A stretch of DNA of 64,000 nt from Pontibacter sp. HSC-36F09 (GTDB lineage: Bacteria > Bacteroidota > Bacteroidia > Cytophagales > Hymenobacteraceae): NCBI RefSeq assembly GCF_024171605.1, contig NZ_JALKAA010000007.1, positions 1 to 64,000 of the forward strand. Reading direction: 5' to 3'. Shown in pieces: positions 39,143-47,589 of this stretch (positions are counted from its first letter, which is position 1; every line of letters starts with the position of its first letter). The notes beneath the pieces were generated by a model. It did not search any database, had not been told where the DNA came from, and saw only the letters and a program-made list of their open reading frames with translations. The position numbers and the translations under genes were made by a program.

Positions 39143-40573
39143 TTATAGCCATTTAAACACCTTTTTGATTAATGCCAAGCGATTGCCATAAGGCGGGTAG
39201 CGCAGCGGAAGGTCAAGCCAGGTGCCGCGGTGCACAACACTTTTCTGGTTAGAGAACAGCTCAAAGCTGGCCCGCCCGTGGTAGCTGCCCACGCCGCTTT
39301 CGCCTACACCGCCAAAAGGCAATTTGGGGTTTATGAGGTGCGAGATGGTATCATTAATGCAGCCGCCTCCAAAGTGCACCTGCTCCAGTACTTGCTGTTG
39401 TTCCCATTTGTCAGATGAGAAAAAGTAAAGGGCAAGGGGCTTCTCCCTGGCATTCACCTGCCGGATGGCATCATCCAGGTGGGTATAGGTGAGCACAGGC
39501 AGAATAGGTCCGAAAATTTCGTCCTGCATAACCGGGTGTTGCCAGTCCACCTGGTCCAGCACAGTTGGGGCGATGAAGCGGCTCTCTGCATCGTGCTGCC
39601 CACCAATCCGCACCACGCCGTCCTGCAGGTAGCTGTTCAGTCGCTGATAGTGCCGATCGTTGATGATGCGTGCGAAGTCCGGGCTGTGCCGGGGGGAGTC
39701 GCCATAAAACTCCTGAATGGCAATGCGCAGTCGTTCGATCAATTCGTCCTTTACCTGCTCCTGCACAAGCAGGTAATCAGGGGCCACGCAGGTTTGGCCG
39801 GCGTTCATGAACTTTCCCCAGGCAATACGTCGTGCTGCCAATCCCAGGTCAGCATCTTCAGCCACGATCACAGGACTTTTGCCGCCCAACTCTAGCGTCA
39901 CAGGGGTAAGGTGTTCAGCGGCAGCCTTCATCACGACGCGGCCCACCTGGGTGCTACCCGTAAAAAAGATGTAGTTAAAACGCTGCGCCAACAGGTGCTG
40001 CGTCGTGGACACACCACCTTCCACCACGGCAACTAATCGGGGATCAAAAGTTTTGGCGATCAGGCGGGCAATAACTGCTGAGGTGGCAGGCGTGAGCTCG
40101 GATGGTTTGATGATGGCACAGTTGCCAGCCGCCAAGGCACCAATCAAGGGGTTGAGCACCAGTTGCAGCGGGTAGTTCCATGGACCGATGATGAGGGCCA
40201 CCCCATAAGGCTGCGAGTAAATGTAGCTGCGGGCCGGGAAGTTAAGGAGCGTCTCGCTGACGGCCTTTGGTCTGGCCCAGCGCACGATATTTTTAAGCAC
40301 CAATTGCAGCTCTTTTTCAACGAAGCCTATCTCGGTGGTAAACGTTTCAAAAGCCGGTTTCCGGAAGTCGGTGTACATGGCATCAATGAGCTCCTGCTCG
40401 TGACTGCGCACAGCCTCCAGTAATCGTTGGAGTTGCTCTTTCCGAAAGCTGACATCTAAGGTATGGCCTCCGGCAAAAAAGGCGCGTTGCTGCTGCAGCA
40501 GGTCCAGCACGGCCTGTGGGTCTGCTTCCCTGGCGGGGATGACCTTGGTTACAAAGGTGTTTGTTGAATTCAT
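39143..40573 (-). CDS. Class 3-type aldehyde dehydrogenase
   Basis: A NAD(P)-dependent aldehyde dehydrogenase of the ALDH3 group, oxidising fatty or aromatic aldehydes in characterised members. The start is taken at 40573 (MNSTNTFVTKV, 476 residues), because the 24 upstream residues lie in the intergenic space and lack family similarity. Signatures: IIGPWNYPLQLVLNPLIGALAAGN, catalytic glutamate region VTLELGGKSPVIV, and catalytic cysteine NAGQTCVAPDYLL. A short hydrophobic/basic C-terminus (LALIKKVFKWL) recalls the membrane-associated tail of some class 3 enzymes. It is 13 bp downstream of an SDR gene, so the two are likely co-transcribed. Confidence 0.9.
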   Translation of the reverse strand: MNSTNTFVTKVIPAREADPQAVLDLLQQQRAFFAGGHTLDVSFRKEQLQRLLEAVRSHEQELIDAMYTDFRKPAFETFTTEIGFVEKELQLVLKNIVRWARPKAVSETLLNFPARSYIYSQPYGVALIIGPWNYPLQLVLNPLIGALAAGNCAIIKPSELTPATSAVIARLIAKTFDPRLVAVVEGGVSTTQHLLAQRFNYIFFTGSTQVGRVVMKAAAEHLTPVTLELGGKSPVIVAEDADLGLAARRIAWGKFMNAGQTCVAPDYLLVQEQVKDELIERLRIAIQEFYGDSPRHSPDFARIINDRHYQRLNSYLQDGVVRIGGQHDAESRFIAPTVLDQVDWQHPVMQDEIFGPILPVLTYTHLDDAIRQVNAREKPLALYFFSSDKWEQQQVLEQVHFGGGCINDTISHLINPKLPFGGVGESGVGSYHGRASFELFSNQKSVVHRGTWLDLPLRYPPYGNRLALIKKVFKWL

Positions 40574-40586
40574 AGCGGGTGAAAGG

Positions 40587-41435
40587 TTAGGGTTTGGTTG
40601 CGTAAGCCGGTTTTGGATCGGCAGCCGGTTGGCCGGTAAAGTCATTCATAGAGGTATAGACCCCAAACCAGCGGCCCGCCACCGTATCGAAGACACGGGT
40701 GGGTAAAATGCCACGAAGCAAGGGGAGTAAATTCACGATAAAAGGTTTGCGAAGCAGGATCTTGTTGTGCTCTATAGCATTCAAAATGGCTTCTGTGATC
40801 GCGTCGGGCTGCAGGATCGGGGTGAGCAGCGGCGCTCTTACGCCCGCGAACATACCTGTGTCGATGTAGCTGGGCATGACGGTGGTTACTTTCAGGTTGG
40901 GTCCGGTTTGTTCCAGTTCCAATCGCAGACTTTCAGACCAGCCGAGCACTGCCCATTTGCTCCCCGCATACACACTCATCCTCGGATTGGGAAGCAGACT
41001 CGCAGCCGAGGCAATGTTCACGATATGGCCGGATCCACGTTTGACCATGGCTGGCAAAAAGGCCCGGGTCACCAGCATGGCGCCCAGCACATTGACCTGC
41101 AGCGTCTGCTCAATCTCGGCCATGCTGTGCTCCACAAAAGGTTTGCCTACCACAATTCCGGCATTATTGATCAGGATTTCCGGTGCGCCGAAGCGGCTTT
41201 GTACATCATGTGCCGCCTGCTGTACCTGTGCTGTATCGCCTATGTTCACCTGCCAGGTATGCACTTCGTAACCAGCTTCACTGAACTCCTGATAAGTCTG
41301 TTGCAAGCCAGCAGGGTTAATGTCCCACACCAGTACACGGCTGGCACCGCGCTGCAGGCATTTGCTGCCCATCAGTTTGCCGATGCCCGAAGCTCCTCCA
41401 GTAATGAGGACTGTACTTTTCCTGATGTGGGTCAT
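40587..41435 (-). CDS. Short-chain dehydrogenase/reductase
   Basis: A 282-residue classical SDR: cofactor loop GGASGIGK (residues 13-20), NNAGIVVGK, catalytic Ser in NIASAAS and the YxxxK pair as YAGSK, all in normal order. The C-terminal hydrophobic stretch (KPFIVNLLPLLRGILPTRV) is typical of SDRs close to retinol dehydrogenase or fatty-alcohol-type enzymes that associate with membranes. Followed by an aldehyde dehydrogenase, it could form an alcohol-to-acid oxidation pair. The substrate is unknown. Confidence 0.88.
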   Translation of the reverse strand: MTHIRKSTVLITGGASGIGKLMGSKCLQRGASRVLVWDINPAGLQQTYQEFSEAGYEVHTWQVNIGDTAQVQQAAHDVQSRFGAPEILINNAGIVVGKPFVEHSMAEIEQTLQVNVLGAMLVTRAFLPAMVKRGSGHIVNIASAASLLPNPRMSVYAGSKWAVLGWSESLRLELEQTGPNLKVTTVMPSYIDTGMFAGVRAPLLTPILQPDAITEAILNAIEHNKILLRKPFIVNLLPLLRGILPTRVFDTVAGRWFGVYTSMNDFTGQPAADPKPAYATKP

Positions 41436-41701
41436 GCTTTATTTTAGACATTTGGTGCATTTCGCAAGCATAATATAGGAGAATAAGATCATATACAAAA
41501 ATTTTTATACCCTTACCTTCAGTAAGATGCGTGCACAGTGCGTAAACGAAACCATGCTATACCTGGCTGCGTTTCGGGTGGCTGCATAGGTGTTATACCA
41601 TCAACCGTGCTGGCTGTATCAGGTATAAATTCTCGTGGAATTTCCCTACTCTGACCTATGCTTCTTTGTATCTTTGGCAAAACGACCAAACTCGCTTTTC
41701 T

Positions 41702-42562
41702 ATGACAGACGATCCCATCAAAATAATTGAGTGCCCCCGCGATGCCATGCAGGGCCTGCATGATTTTATACCTACGCAAACCAAAATTGACTACATCAAC
41801 AAGCTGCTACAGGTGGGCTTCGACACGATCGATTTTGGCAGCTTTGTATCACCCAAAGCCATCCCGCAACTGGCCGATACCACCGACGTGCTGGCCGGCC
41901 TGGACCTGAGCAGCACCCGTTCTAAACTACTGGCTATCATTGCCAATGTGCGGGGCGCTGAGGAGGCGGCAACACACAAAGCGATCGATTACCTGGGCTT
42001 TCCGCTCTCGGTGTCAGAGACGTTTCAGCAGCGCAACACCAACAAGAGCATCGCCGAGGCTATGACCCAACTGGCTCAGATTCAGGATATTTGCCAGCGC
42101 CAGGATAAAACGCTCGTCACCTATATTTCCATGGGCTTTGGCAATCCGTACGGCGACCCCTGGGATGCGGCTACTGTCATTCGTTTTGTAGAAGAACTGG
42201 ATAAGCTGGGTGTGAAGATCATTTCCCTCTCGGATACCATTGGCGTTTCTAATCCGGAGAATATCACCTACCTGTTCAGCGAACTGGTGCCTGCTTTCCC
42301 GCATATCGAATTTGGAGCGCACCTGCACACCACACCAACCAGCTGGCACGAGAAAGTGGAGGCTGCTTACGGAGCGGGCTGCCGCCGGTTTGACGGGGCC
42401 ATGCGCGGGTATGGCGGCTGCCCGATGGCCAAAGATGAACTGGTGGGCAACATGGCAACAGAAAATTTGGTCAGCTACTTCGAAAATAATGCCTTAAATT
42501 TGAAGCTCGACAAAGAGGCTTTTGCTGCTGCGCTGGCAGCTTCAGGCTCTGTTTTCTCCTGA
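41702..42562 (+). CDS. mvaB: Hydroxymethylglutaryl-CoA lyase
   Basis: Cleaves HMG-CoA to acetyl-CoA and acetoacetate in leucine and ketone-body breakdown. The start is the ATG at 41702 (MTDDPIKIIECPRDAMQG, 287 residues). The HMGL-like barrel is clear: ECPRDAMQG near the N-terminus, VGFDTIDFGSFVSPKAIPQLADT, the metal-binding GAHLHTTP, and the active-site loop with the signature Cys in YGGCPMAKDELVGNMATE. It is 2 bp from the following LutA-like gene, so the pair is translationally close. Confidence 0.92.
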   Translation: MTDDPIKIIECPRDAMQGLHDFIPTQTKIDYINKLLQVGFDTIDFGSFVSPKAIPQLADTTDVLAGLDLSSTRSKLLAIIANVRGAEEAATHKAIDYLGFPLSVSETFQQRNTNKSIAEAMTQLAQIQDICQRQDKTLVTYISMGFGNPYGDPWDAATVIRFVEELDKLGVKIISLSDTIGVSNPENITYLFSELVPAFPHIEFGAHLHTTPTSWHEKVEAAYGAGCRRFDGAMRGYGGCPMAKDELVGNMATENLVSYFENNALNLKLDKEAFAAALAASGSVFS

Positions 42563-42564
42563 TT

Positions 42565-43305
42565 ATGGCAAGAAGAACAATTGTAGATATTTTCATTCCC
42601 TGCTTTGTGGATCAGCTGCATCCCGAGACAGGTATGAGCATGGTAAAAGTACTTGAGGGACTTGGCTGTGAGGTAAACTACAACCCCAACCAGACCTGCT
42701 GCGGACAGCCTGCTTTCAATGCCGGTTTTTTTGACGAGGCCCGCGAAGTAGCCAATAAGTTTCTCGATGATTTTTCGAATGAAACGTCGCATTACATTGT
42801 GGCGCCCTCGGCAAGTTGCGTCGGGATGGTGCGCAACGCCTACCAGGACATCTTTGTGAAGTCATCCAAACTGGTGAAGTACCGCGCCATGCAGAAAAAG
42901 GTGTTCGAGCTGACGGAGTTTCTAACCGATGTGCTCAAAGTATCGCAGGTGCCCGGCGCCCGCCTCGATGGCAAGGCCACCTACCACGACTCCTGCAGCG
43001 CCCTGCGCGAATGCCACATCAAGGAAGGGCCGCGTGCGCTGCTGCAAGGCGTGCACGGGCTGGAAATAATCGAGATGGAAGACACGGAAACCTGCTGCGG
43101 CTTTGGCGGCACCTTCGCCGTGAAGTTCGAGGCCATTTCAGTGGCGATGGCCGAGCAGAAAGTGGAAAATGCGCTGGCTACCGGCGCCGATTATATCATC
43201 TCGACCGACAGCAGTTGCCTGATGCACCTCAACGGCTACATTCAGAAAAACAAGAAGCCGATCAAAACTATGCACATTGCCGACGTGCTGGCGAGTGGCT
43301 GGTAA
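42565..43305 (+). CDS. LutA-like CCG-domain Fe-S oxidoreductase subunit
   Basis: A 246-residue protein with two cysteine-rich CCG domains: Cys13, then QTCCGQPAFN (Cys45-46), then Cys85, and again HDSCSALREC (Cys144) with ETCCGFGGTF (Cys177-178). This is the LutA/YkgE architecture, which in Bacillus is part of the LutABC L-lactate oxidase; related CCG subunits occur in heterodisulfide reductase and glycolate oxidase. No lutB or lutC is visible in this window, so the name should stay general. It follows HMG-CoA lyase by 2 bp. Confidence 0.85.
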   Translation: MARRTIVDIFIPCFVDQLHPETGMSMVKVLEGLGCEVNYNPNQTCCGQPAFNAGFFDEAREVANKFLDDFSNETSHYIVAPSASCVGMVRNAYQDIFVKSSKLVKYRAMQKKVFELTEFLTDVLKVSQVPGARLDGKATYHDSCSALRECHIKEGPRALLQGVHGLEIIEMEDTETCCGFGGTFAVKFEAISVAMAEQKVENALATGADYIISTDSSCLMHLNGYIQKNKKPIKTMHIADVLASGW

Positions 43306-43332
43306 GGTATAAACTACAGGTATAGGTATAAC

Positions 43333-43371
43333 ACAGCGGCCTCACCCTGGAAAGGGTGAGGCCGCTGTTTA
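43333..43371. terminator. Bidirectional terminator after the HMG-CoA lyase operon
   Basis: A 16-bp perfect stem (acagcggcctcaccct and complement) with a four-base GGAA loop between two convergent operons. GGTATA motifs flank it on both sides. Confidence 0.85.
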
Positions 43372-43390
43372 TTTACAGGTATAAACGATC

Positions 43391-44107
43391 TTACTGACCT
43401 ATAAAATAGGAGAGCCCGAAATTCAGGTGCATACTCGAGAAGTCAAACCGCAGCACATTCCTTTTCACGGTATATTCCCTGCGTTGCAGCTCACTTGGAG
43501 AGCCATTATAACGCGTGTATTCTCCAAAAGAGTCCGTAACAGAGTGGCTGAAAGTGAGCGCGCCCAGTCCCGCCTGAATCCCTAGCTTTTTGGAGGCAAA
43601 AAACGTAATACCCGGTGAAAGGGAGCCCTTAAACAACATGTCATCATGCTCATCTCTATTTGTGTATGGATATTGTCCATCCATACTACTTACATAAGAA
43701 GTGATCTGATTGCTGATTCCTGCCGAAAGGGTGCCGTGCAGGGCCAGTTTCTCTGTCAGGTACTTGTATTGCCTGGCATACACGCTCACACCTTTGTTGT
43801 TTTCCCTTCGTTCCCAGGTACTTTTGAGATTTTCGAAATAGTTTGCATCCTCCTGATGTAACTTATACCTGTGCGCTGTCACCCCAATTTCCAGGTTGTC
43901 TTTGATCAGAAATCCTATAGACGAGGCTATCGTGTAATCAGACAGTTCATACTCAGAGATTGGGTTGTTTTTTTCCCTGTCGTGTTTTGATTTCGCCTGC
44001 GTGTAGCCCAGTTTTCCCGTCAGCACCAGCGTGCCTTTTGTGGTTTGCGCCTGTGCGCTGAATGCCAGCAAACCCACAATGGCTAATAAAGTCAGTTTTT
44101 TCATCAT
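43391..44107 (-). CDS. Outer-membrane beta-barrel protein, paralogue A
   Basis: A 238-residue exported protein with a Sec signal peptide ending ...LAFSAQAQ, then alternating beta strands and a final strand LNFGLSYFIGQ whose aromatic C-terminus region fits outer-membrane barrel assembly. Segments such as IGFLIKDNLEIGVTAHRYKL and GISNQ/GITFFASKKLGIQAGLGAL are typical porin-family (OmpW/OmpA-barrel-like) strands of Bacteroidota. It is 7 bp downstream of a homologous gene, so the pair is a tandem duplication. Function unknown; no peptidoglycan-binding domain. Confidence 0.75.
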   Translation of the reverse strand: MMKKLTLLAIVGLLAFSAQAQTTKGTLVLTGKLGYTQAKSKHDREKNNPISEYELSDYTIASSIGFLIKDNLEIGVTAHRYKLHQEDANYFENLKSTWERRENNKGVSVYARQYKYLTEKLALHGTLSAGISNQITSYVSSMDGQYPYTNRDEHDDMLFKGSLSPGITFFASKKLGIQAGLGALTFSHSVTDSFGEYTRYNGSPSELQRREYTVKRNVLRFDFSSMHLNFGLSYFIGQ

Positions 44108-44114
44108 CGTCGGG

Positions 44115-44777
44115 TTAGCGTGAAATGAAATAACTTAAACCCAGGCTGATGCTGTTTGGAGAAAAATCGGCCCTGAAATAGTTGCTTTTTCTGCTCCAGT
44201 CGGAGGACTGCGCTTCTTCCGCCTTTTCCCTGCTGTTTTCAAAAGAGAGCGAGCCAAATGTAGCCGTGAACCCTAGCCGTGGCGTGGCAAAATAAGTGAG
44301 CCCGGGGTAAGCACCTATACCTACACTTTGATGGGTGCTCACAACCTCCGATGATGAGCCCTGGTTATTTTTGGCGGTAGTGTTGCCAATCCCGAAAGAT
44401 GCGTAGGCTGTGCCATGCAGATGAAGCTGCTCAAAAAGCGGTATATACTTCCGGACGTAGGGGCTGAGGCTGATCGTTTTCGTTCTGCTTGTAGTTTTAA
44501 GTTCGTCTGTTTTATTTATACTGGTCTGATGCCTCAAACCTATACCTGTACCTATTTCGAGACCATCCTGAATAAAGTAACCTACCGAGGGATACAGATT
44601 GATGGAGCGGTAGGTGTTTTTACTTGCAGGTTCATAGCTCGTATTTTCGGAGGTTTCATTACTCAAGCTTACCGATCCTGATACAACGATGGATCCTTGT
44701 GTTGTTTGGGGAATCGTTTGAGCATAAGCCCCGGCACCCAGTAATGCCAGCATGGCAGTTGTAAAGATTTTCTTCAT
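44115..44777 (-). CDS. Outer-membrane beta-barrel protein, paralogue B
   Basis: A 220-residue paralogue of the downstream gene, with signal peptide MKKIFTTAMLALLGAGAYAQ and the same strand pattern: VGYFIQDGLEIGTGIGL corresponds to the IGFLIKDNLEIGVTAH segment of paralogue A, and both end in a LSYFI strand. Both vary mainly in the loops, as expected for surface-exposed barrel proteins. It is the first gene of the two-gene unit. Base composition is lower in GC than in the central cluster. Confidence 0.75.
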   Translation of the reverse strand: MKKIFTTAMLALLGAGAYAQTIPQTTQGSIVVSGSVSLSNETSENTSYEPASKNTYRSINLYPSVGYFIQDGLEIGTGIGLRHQTSINKTDELKTTSRTKTISLSPYVRKYIPLFEQLHLHGTAYASFGIGNTTAKNNQGSSSEVVSTHQSVGIGAYPGLTYFATPRLGFTATFGSLSFENSREKAEEAQSSDWSRKSNYFRADFSPNSISLGLSYFISR

Positions 44778-45450
44778 GTTTGTTTTTTAAGGTTAGGACA
44801 CATGAAGCGCAATTAATGTGCCAGCATAGGAATATTAGAATATTTTAATGTAAAGAAGGGCTAATAACCGGATACCGTTGCTGCGGGGCTTCTTATCGGT
44901 TGCGTAAAAACACGTAGGGGACAGGCAGAGAATACTGAAAATGCCTGTAAAACAACTAATTAGTAACTTTTAAGGTGACCTCCCCAAATCATTATCGTAT
45001 AAGAAATCAAAACACGGATAAGGCAGTGGGGCCTCTTGGTTTTAGGTTGGTTAGACCATGCGGCTGACTCCTGGCGAGTACCCTGCCTAAACGAGCGCTG
45101 TTTTTAAGATGATCGTGCGCTTGCCGCTATCTGGGGTGCGTTTAGCGGTTTGTGCATGTTTAGGGGGAGCCGGTATCTGTTATTTTTAATGCAGGCGGTT
45201 GGAGCCGGCTCCCTTTTTTTCCTTCTTATCATCCCTCTTCAATTTCAACTTATCATCCGGCTGGCCATCAGCTGCTGTAATGTGTCGACCTGACAGATCG
45301 TAGGAATTCTATAAACTTTCGGCCTTTGTTCATGCTTTGCGGTAATATACGGCCTCACTCCGTGCAAAGCGGTATTTGTGCCTTGTATAGCCTACCTGCA
45401 GCATCCTTTAGCGTATAAAGCGCAACAAACGCACCGAGGTGCACAAGGCA
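44778..45450. other. Gene-free interval with several hairpins
   Basis: About 670 bases without a supportable protein gene, between divergent units. Towards its right side several inverted repeats occur: ccgcta/tagcgg (45126-45148), the terminator-like hairpin at 45165-45220, GCTTTGC/GCAAAGC (45334-45370), and TGCCTTGT (45379-45386) complementary to ACAAGGCA immediately before the ATG at 45451. This may be a structured leader or contain a small RNA, but no known family could be recognised. Confidence 0.4.
45165..45220 (+). terminator. Terminator-like hairpin, possible small-RNA end
   Basis: GGGAGCCGG (45165-45173) pairs with CCGGCTCCC (45205-45213), directly followed by seven T residues. There is no plus-strand protein gene upstream within 1.8 kb, so if functional it would end a non-coding transcript starting in the same interval. 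The loop is long (31 bases), which lowers confidence. Confidence 0.4.
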
Positions 45451-46224
45451 ATGAAATCAACGAAAATGCTCATGCTGGTACTGCTGAGCTTTGTGTTCTG
45501 CATACCTATATTACCGGCGCAGGCGCAGGAGGAACGGGAGGAGCTAAACGCTGACAGGCCTGACAATTCGCAGGGGCCCAGCGTGGTCTCACGTGGGTAT
45601 GTACAGTTGGAGGCAGGTTATAACTATCAGAAGCTTACCTCTAAAATCAGGACCTATGCTTACCCCACAGCGCTGCTGCGCATCGGCCTATTAGAAGGTG
45701 TTGAGCTGCGCCTGCAGGGTGCCGTCAAAGACTCTGTCATCGAGAACGGGACAAGGCGCCATGTCAAGGGGTGGGGACCGTTGAGTGTCGGAACCAGGGT
45801 ACGGCTTTGGGAAGAAAGCGGCTGGCGCCCGGAGGCCGCGATAAGCGCCATGCTGGCGTTGCCTCTGGCCAGTGAGGTTTTCGAACCAGATAACGTAGAG
45901 CCTCAGTTCAATCTGGGCTTTAGCAACGCACTCACCGAAACAACGGACCTGACTTATAACCTGGGCTATGGTTGGACCGATGGCAACCCAGAGTCATCCT
46001 ACGGTGCCAACATCACCCGGCAGTTTGTCGATAAGGTGTCGCTATACCTGGAGGTCTTTGGGAGCAAGGGCAAAGGCGAGCCGGCAGAGCACCTGGCCGA
46101 TGCGGGGATACTTTACCTGCTGCTGCCCAATCTGCAGTTTGATGTGGCGGCAGGAAGGCGGCTGAACAAGGTAGCGCCGCAGCATTTTATCACGACGGGT
46201 CTGGCCTTTCGCTTACCCCGTTAA
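45451..46224 (+). CDS. Outer-membrane transporter-like beta barrel
   Basis: A 257-residue protein from the ATG at 45451 (MKSTKMLMLVLLSF); a GTG four codons upstream is possible. The signal peptide ends at PAQAQ. The mature part begins ELNADRPDNSQGPSVVSRGYVQLEAGY, a start shared by proteins annotated as 'transporter' or phenol-degradation MetA-like barrels in Bacteroidota, followed by regular amphipathic strands and a terminal ...FITTGLAFRLPR. It is 15 bp from the TIGR02587 gene and likely first in a four- or five-gene operon ending with cyanophycinase. The transported substrate is unknown. Confidence 0.7.
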   Translation: MKSTKMLMLVLLSFVFCIPILPAQAQEEREELNADRPDNSQGPSVVSRGYVQLEAGYNYQKLTSKIRTYAYPTALLRIGLLEGVELRLQGAVKDSVIENGTRRHVKGWGPLSVGTRVRLWEESGWRPEAAISAMLALPLASEVFEPDNVEPQFNLGFSNALTETTDLTYNLGYGWTDGNPESSYGANITRQFVDKVSLYLEVFGSKGKGEPAEHLADAGILYLLLPNLQFDVAAGRRLNKVAPQHFITTGLAFRLPR

Positions 46225-46239
46225 CGTCCGGTAGCAGGT

Positions 46240-47115
46240 ATGGCAGATAAGAAGAATACAAGACCCGTCCGGAAATCGCTGCAGGAGTATGCCCGGGGTA
46301 TAGCGGGAGGGCTGCTGTTTAGCTTTCCTTTGCTCTATACCATGGAGGTATGGTGGGCGGGTTTTACAGCCTCGCCTGGTCAGTTACTGATCATGGTGCT
46401 GGTTACCTACCTGCTATTGCTGGGGTATAACCGTTATGCAGGTATGCGACCGGGAGTTTCGTGGCGCAGCGTCTTCATCGACTCGGTGGAGGAGATGGGG
46501 CTGGGCATCGTGCTGGCCTTCGGGGTGCTGTTTGTGCTCAACCGCATTCAGTTAGGGGAGATGTCGATTGATGAGATCATGGGAAAGATCATTGTCGAGG
46601 CCATGGCCGTTTCCATCGGCGTATCGATTGGAACGGCGCAGCTCGGTGGCACGGAAGATGAGCCGGAAGAAGAGGATGAAGTGCACGTAGAAGCAAAGGA
46701 AGCGGGCTGGCGCACCGGGCTTCGAAGCAAGGTCAGCCTGGTGGTGCTGGCGCTTTGCGGCAGCATCGTAGTGGGCGGTAATGTGGCCCCCACCGAGGAA
46801 GTCCTAGTGCTGGCAACCGGGGCAAGGCCGGTGCACATTTTATTGATGGCCGTGCTCTCACTCGCCATGAGTATGGTGGTGGTTTATTTCAGCGATTTCA
46901 AAGGTACTGGGGAACACCAGCAGGGAAATCTGGCCTTTGCGATTACCATGGACACCTGTCTGAGTTACCTGACAGCAGTGGCGGCCTCAGCATTTCTGCT
47001 TTGGTTTTTCGGACGCTTCCAGGGGGTTAGCTTTGAGACAGCCTTTGCCCAATGCATCGTGCTGGGCGTACTGTCCAGTTTAGGCGCCTCAGCAGGACGT
47101 TTGCTTATTAAGTAA
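46240..47115 (+). CDS. TIGR02587-family integral membrane protein
   Basis: A 291-residue membrane protein with about eight predicted helices, matching the TIGR02587 (DUF2391) family by its opening QEYARGIAGGLLFSFPLLYTMEVWW and the internal IIVEAMAVSIGVSIGTAQLG. An acidic cytosolic loop (EDEPEEEDEVHVEAKEAGW) separates the two halves. The family has no known function and is typically encoded next to TIGR02588, as it is here (8 bp apart). Confidence 0.82.
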   Translation: MADKKNTRPVRKSLQEYARGIAGGLLFSFPLLYTMEVWWAGFTASPGQLLIMVLVTYLLLLGYNRYAGMRPGVSWRSVFIDSVEEMGLGIVLAFGVLFVLNRIQLGEMSIDEIMGKIIVEAMAVSIGVSIGTAQLGGTEDEPEEEDEVHVEAKEAGWRTGLRSKVSLVVLALCGSIVVGGNVAPTEEVLVLATGARPVHILLMAVLSLAMSMVVVYFSDFKGTGEHQQGNLAFAITMDTCLSYLTAVAASAFLLWFFGRFQGVSFETAFAQCIVLGVLSSLGASAGRLLIK

Positions 47116-47123
47116 CCAAAAGA

Positions 47124-47558
47124 ATGAAAGAAAAAGAAGCTATTGACAAGAAGCAAAAGGTAGACAGGGCTGGAGATGACGATGATAAAAATGGACTGGA
47201 GTGGACGGTGTTTGGCGTTAGCCTGGTGCTGGTGCTGACTATACTGGCATACCTGAGCTATATGACCTATACCCACGAGCCGTCTTCGCCTGACCTGACC
47301 TTAGAGTATTATCACGATCCTTCGGCCAACGCGCCTCACCGCTACCGGGTGGTAGTGCATAACAGGGGAGGTGAAACCGCAGAGGAAGTGCAGGTGGAGC
47401 TCACAACCGAAAGCGGAGGAGAAGAAGTAGAAAGTGCAGAGTTGAGCATCGCCTTTTCCCCGAAGGATTCGAAGCGGGAAGGTTGGGTGAATTTTAAGGA
47501 GGACCCGGCCAGCGCCGATACGCTGGTGGCACGTGTAGTGAGTTACAAAAGACCTTGA
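47124..47558 (+). CDS. TIGR02588-family single-pass membrane protein
   Basis: A 144-residue protein with a charged N-terminal tail, one transmembrane helix (WTVFGVSLVLVLTILAYLSYM, about 27-47) and an extracytoplasmic beta domain with the segment HRYRVVVHNRGGETAEEVQVEL, resembling a small immunoglobulin-like or CARDB-type fold. This matches TIGR02588, the usual partner of TIGR02587. Function unknown. It lies 8 bp after TIGR02587 and 31 bp before cyanophycinase. Confidence 0.8.
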   Translation: MKEKEAIDKKQKVDRAGDDDDKNGLEWTVFGVSLVLVLTILAYLSYMTYTHEPSSPDLTLEYYHDPSANAPHRYRVVVHNRGGETAEEVQVELTTESGGEEVESAELSIAFSPKDSKREGWVNFKEDPASADTLVARVVSYKRP

Positions 47559-47589
47559 TGAGTAAAAGCTATAAGAAAGGAGCAAAATA

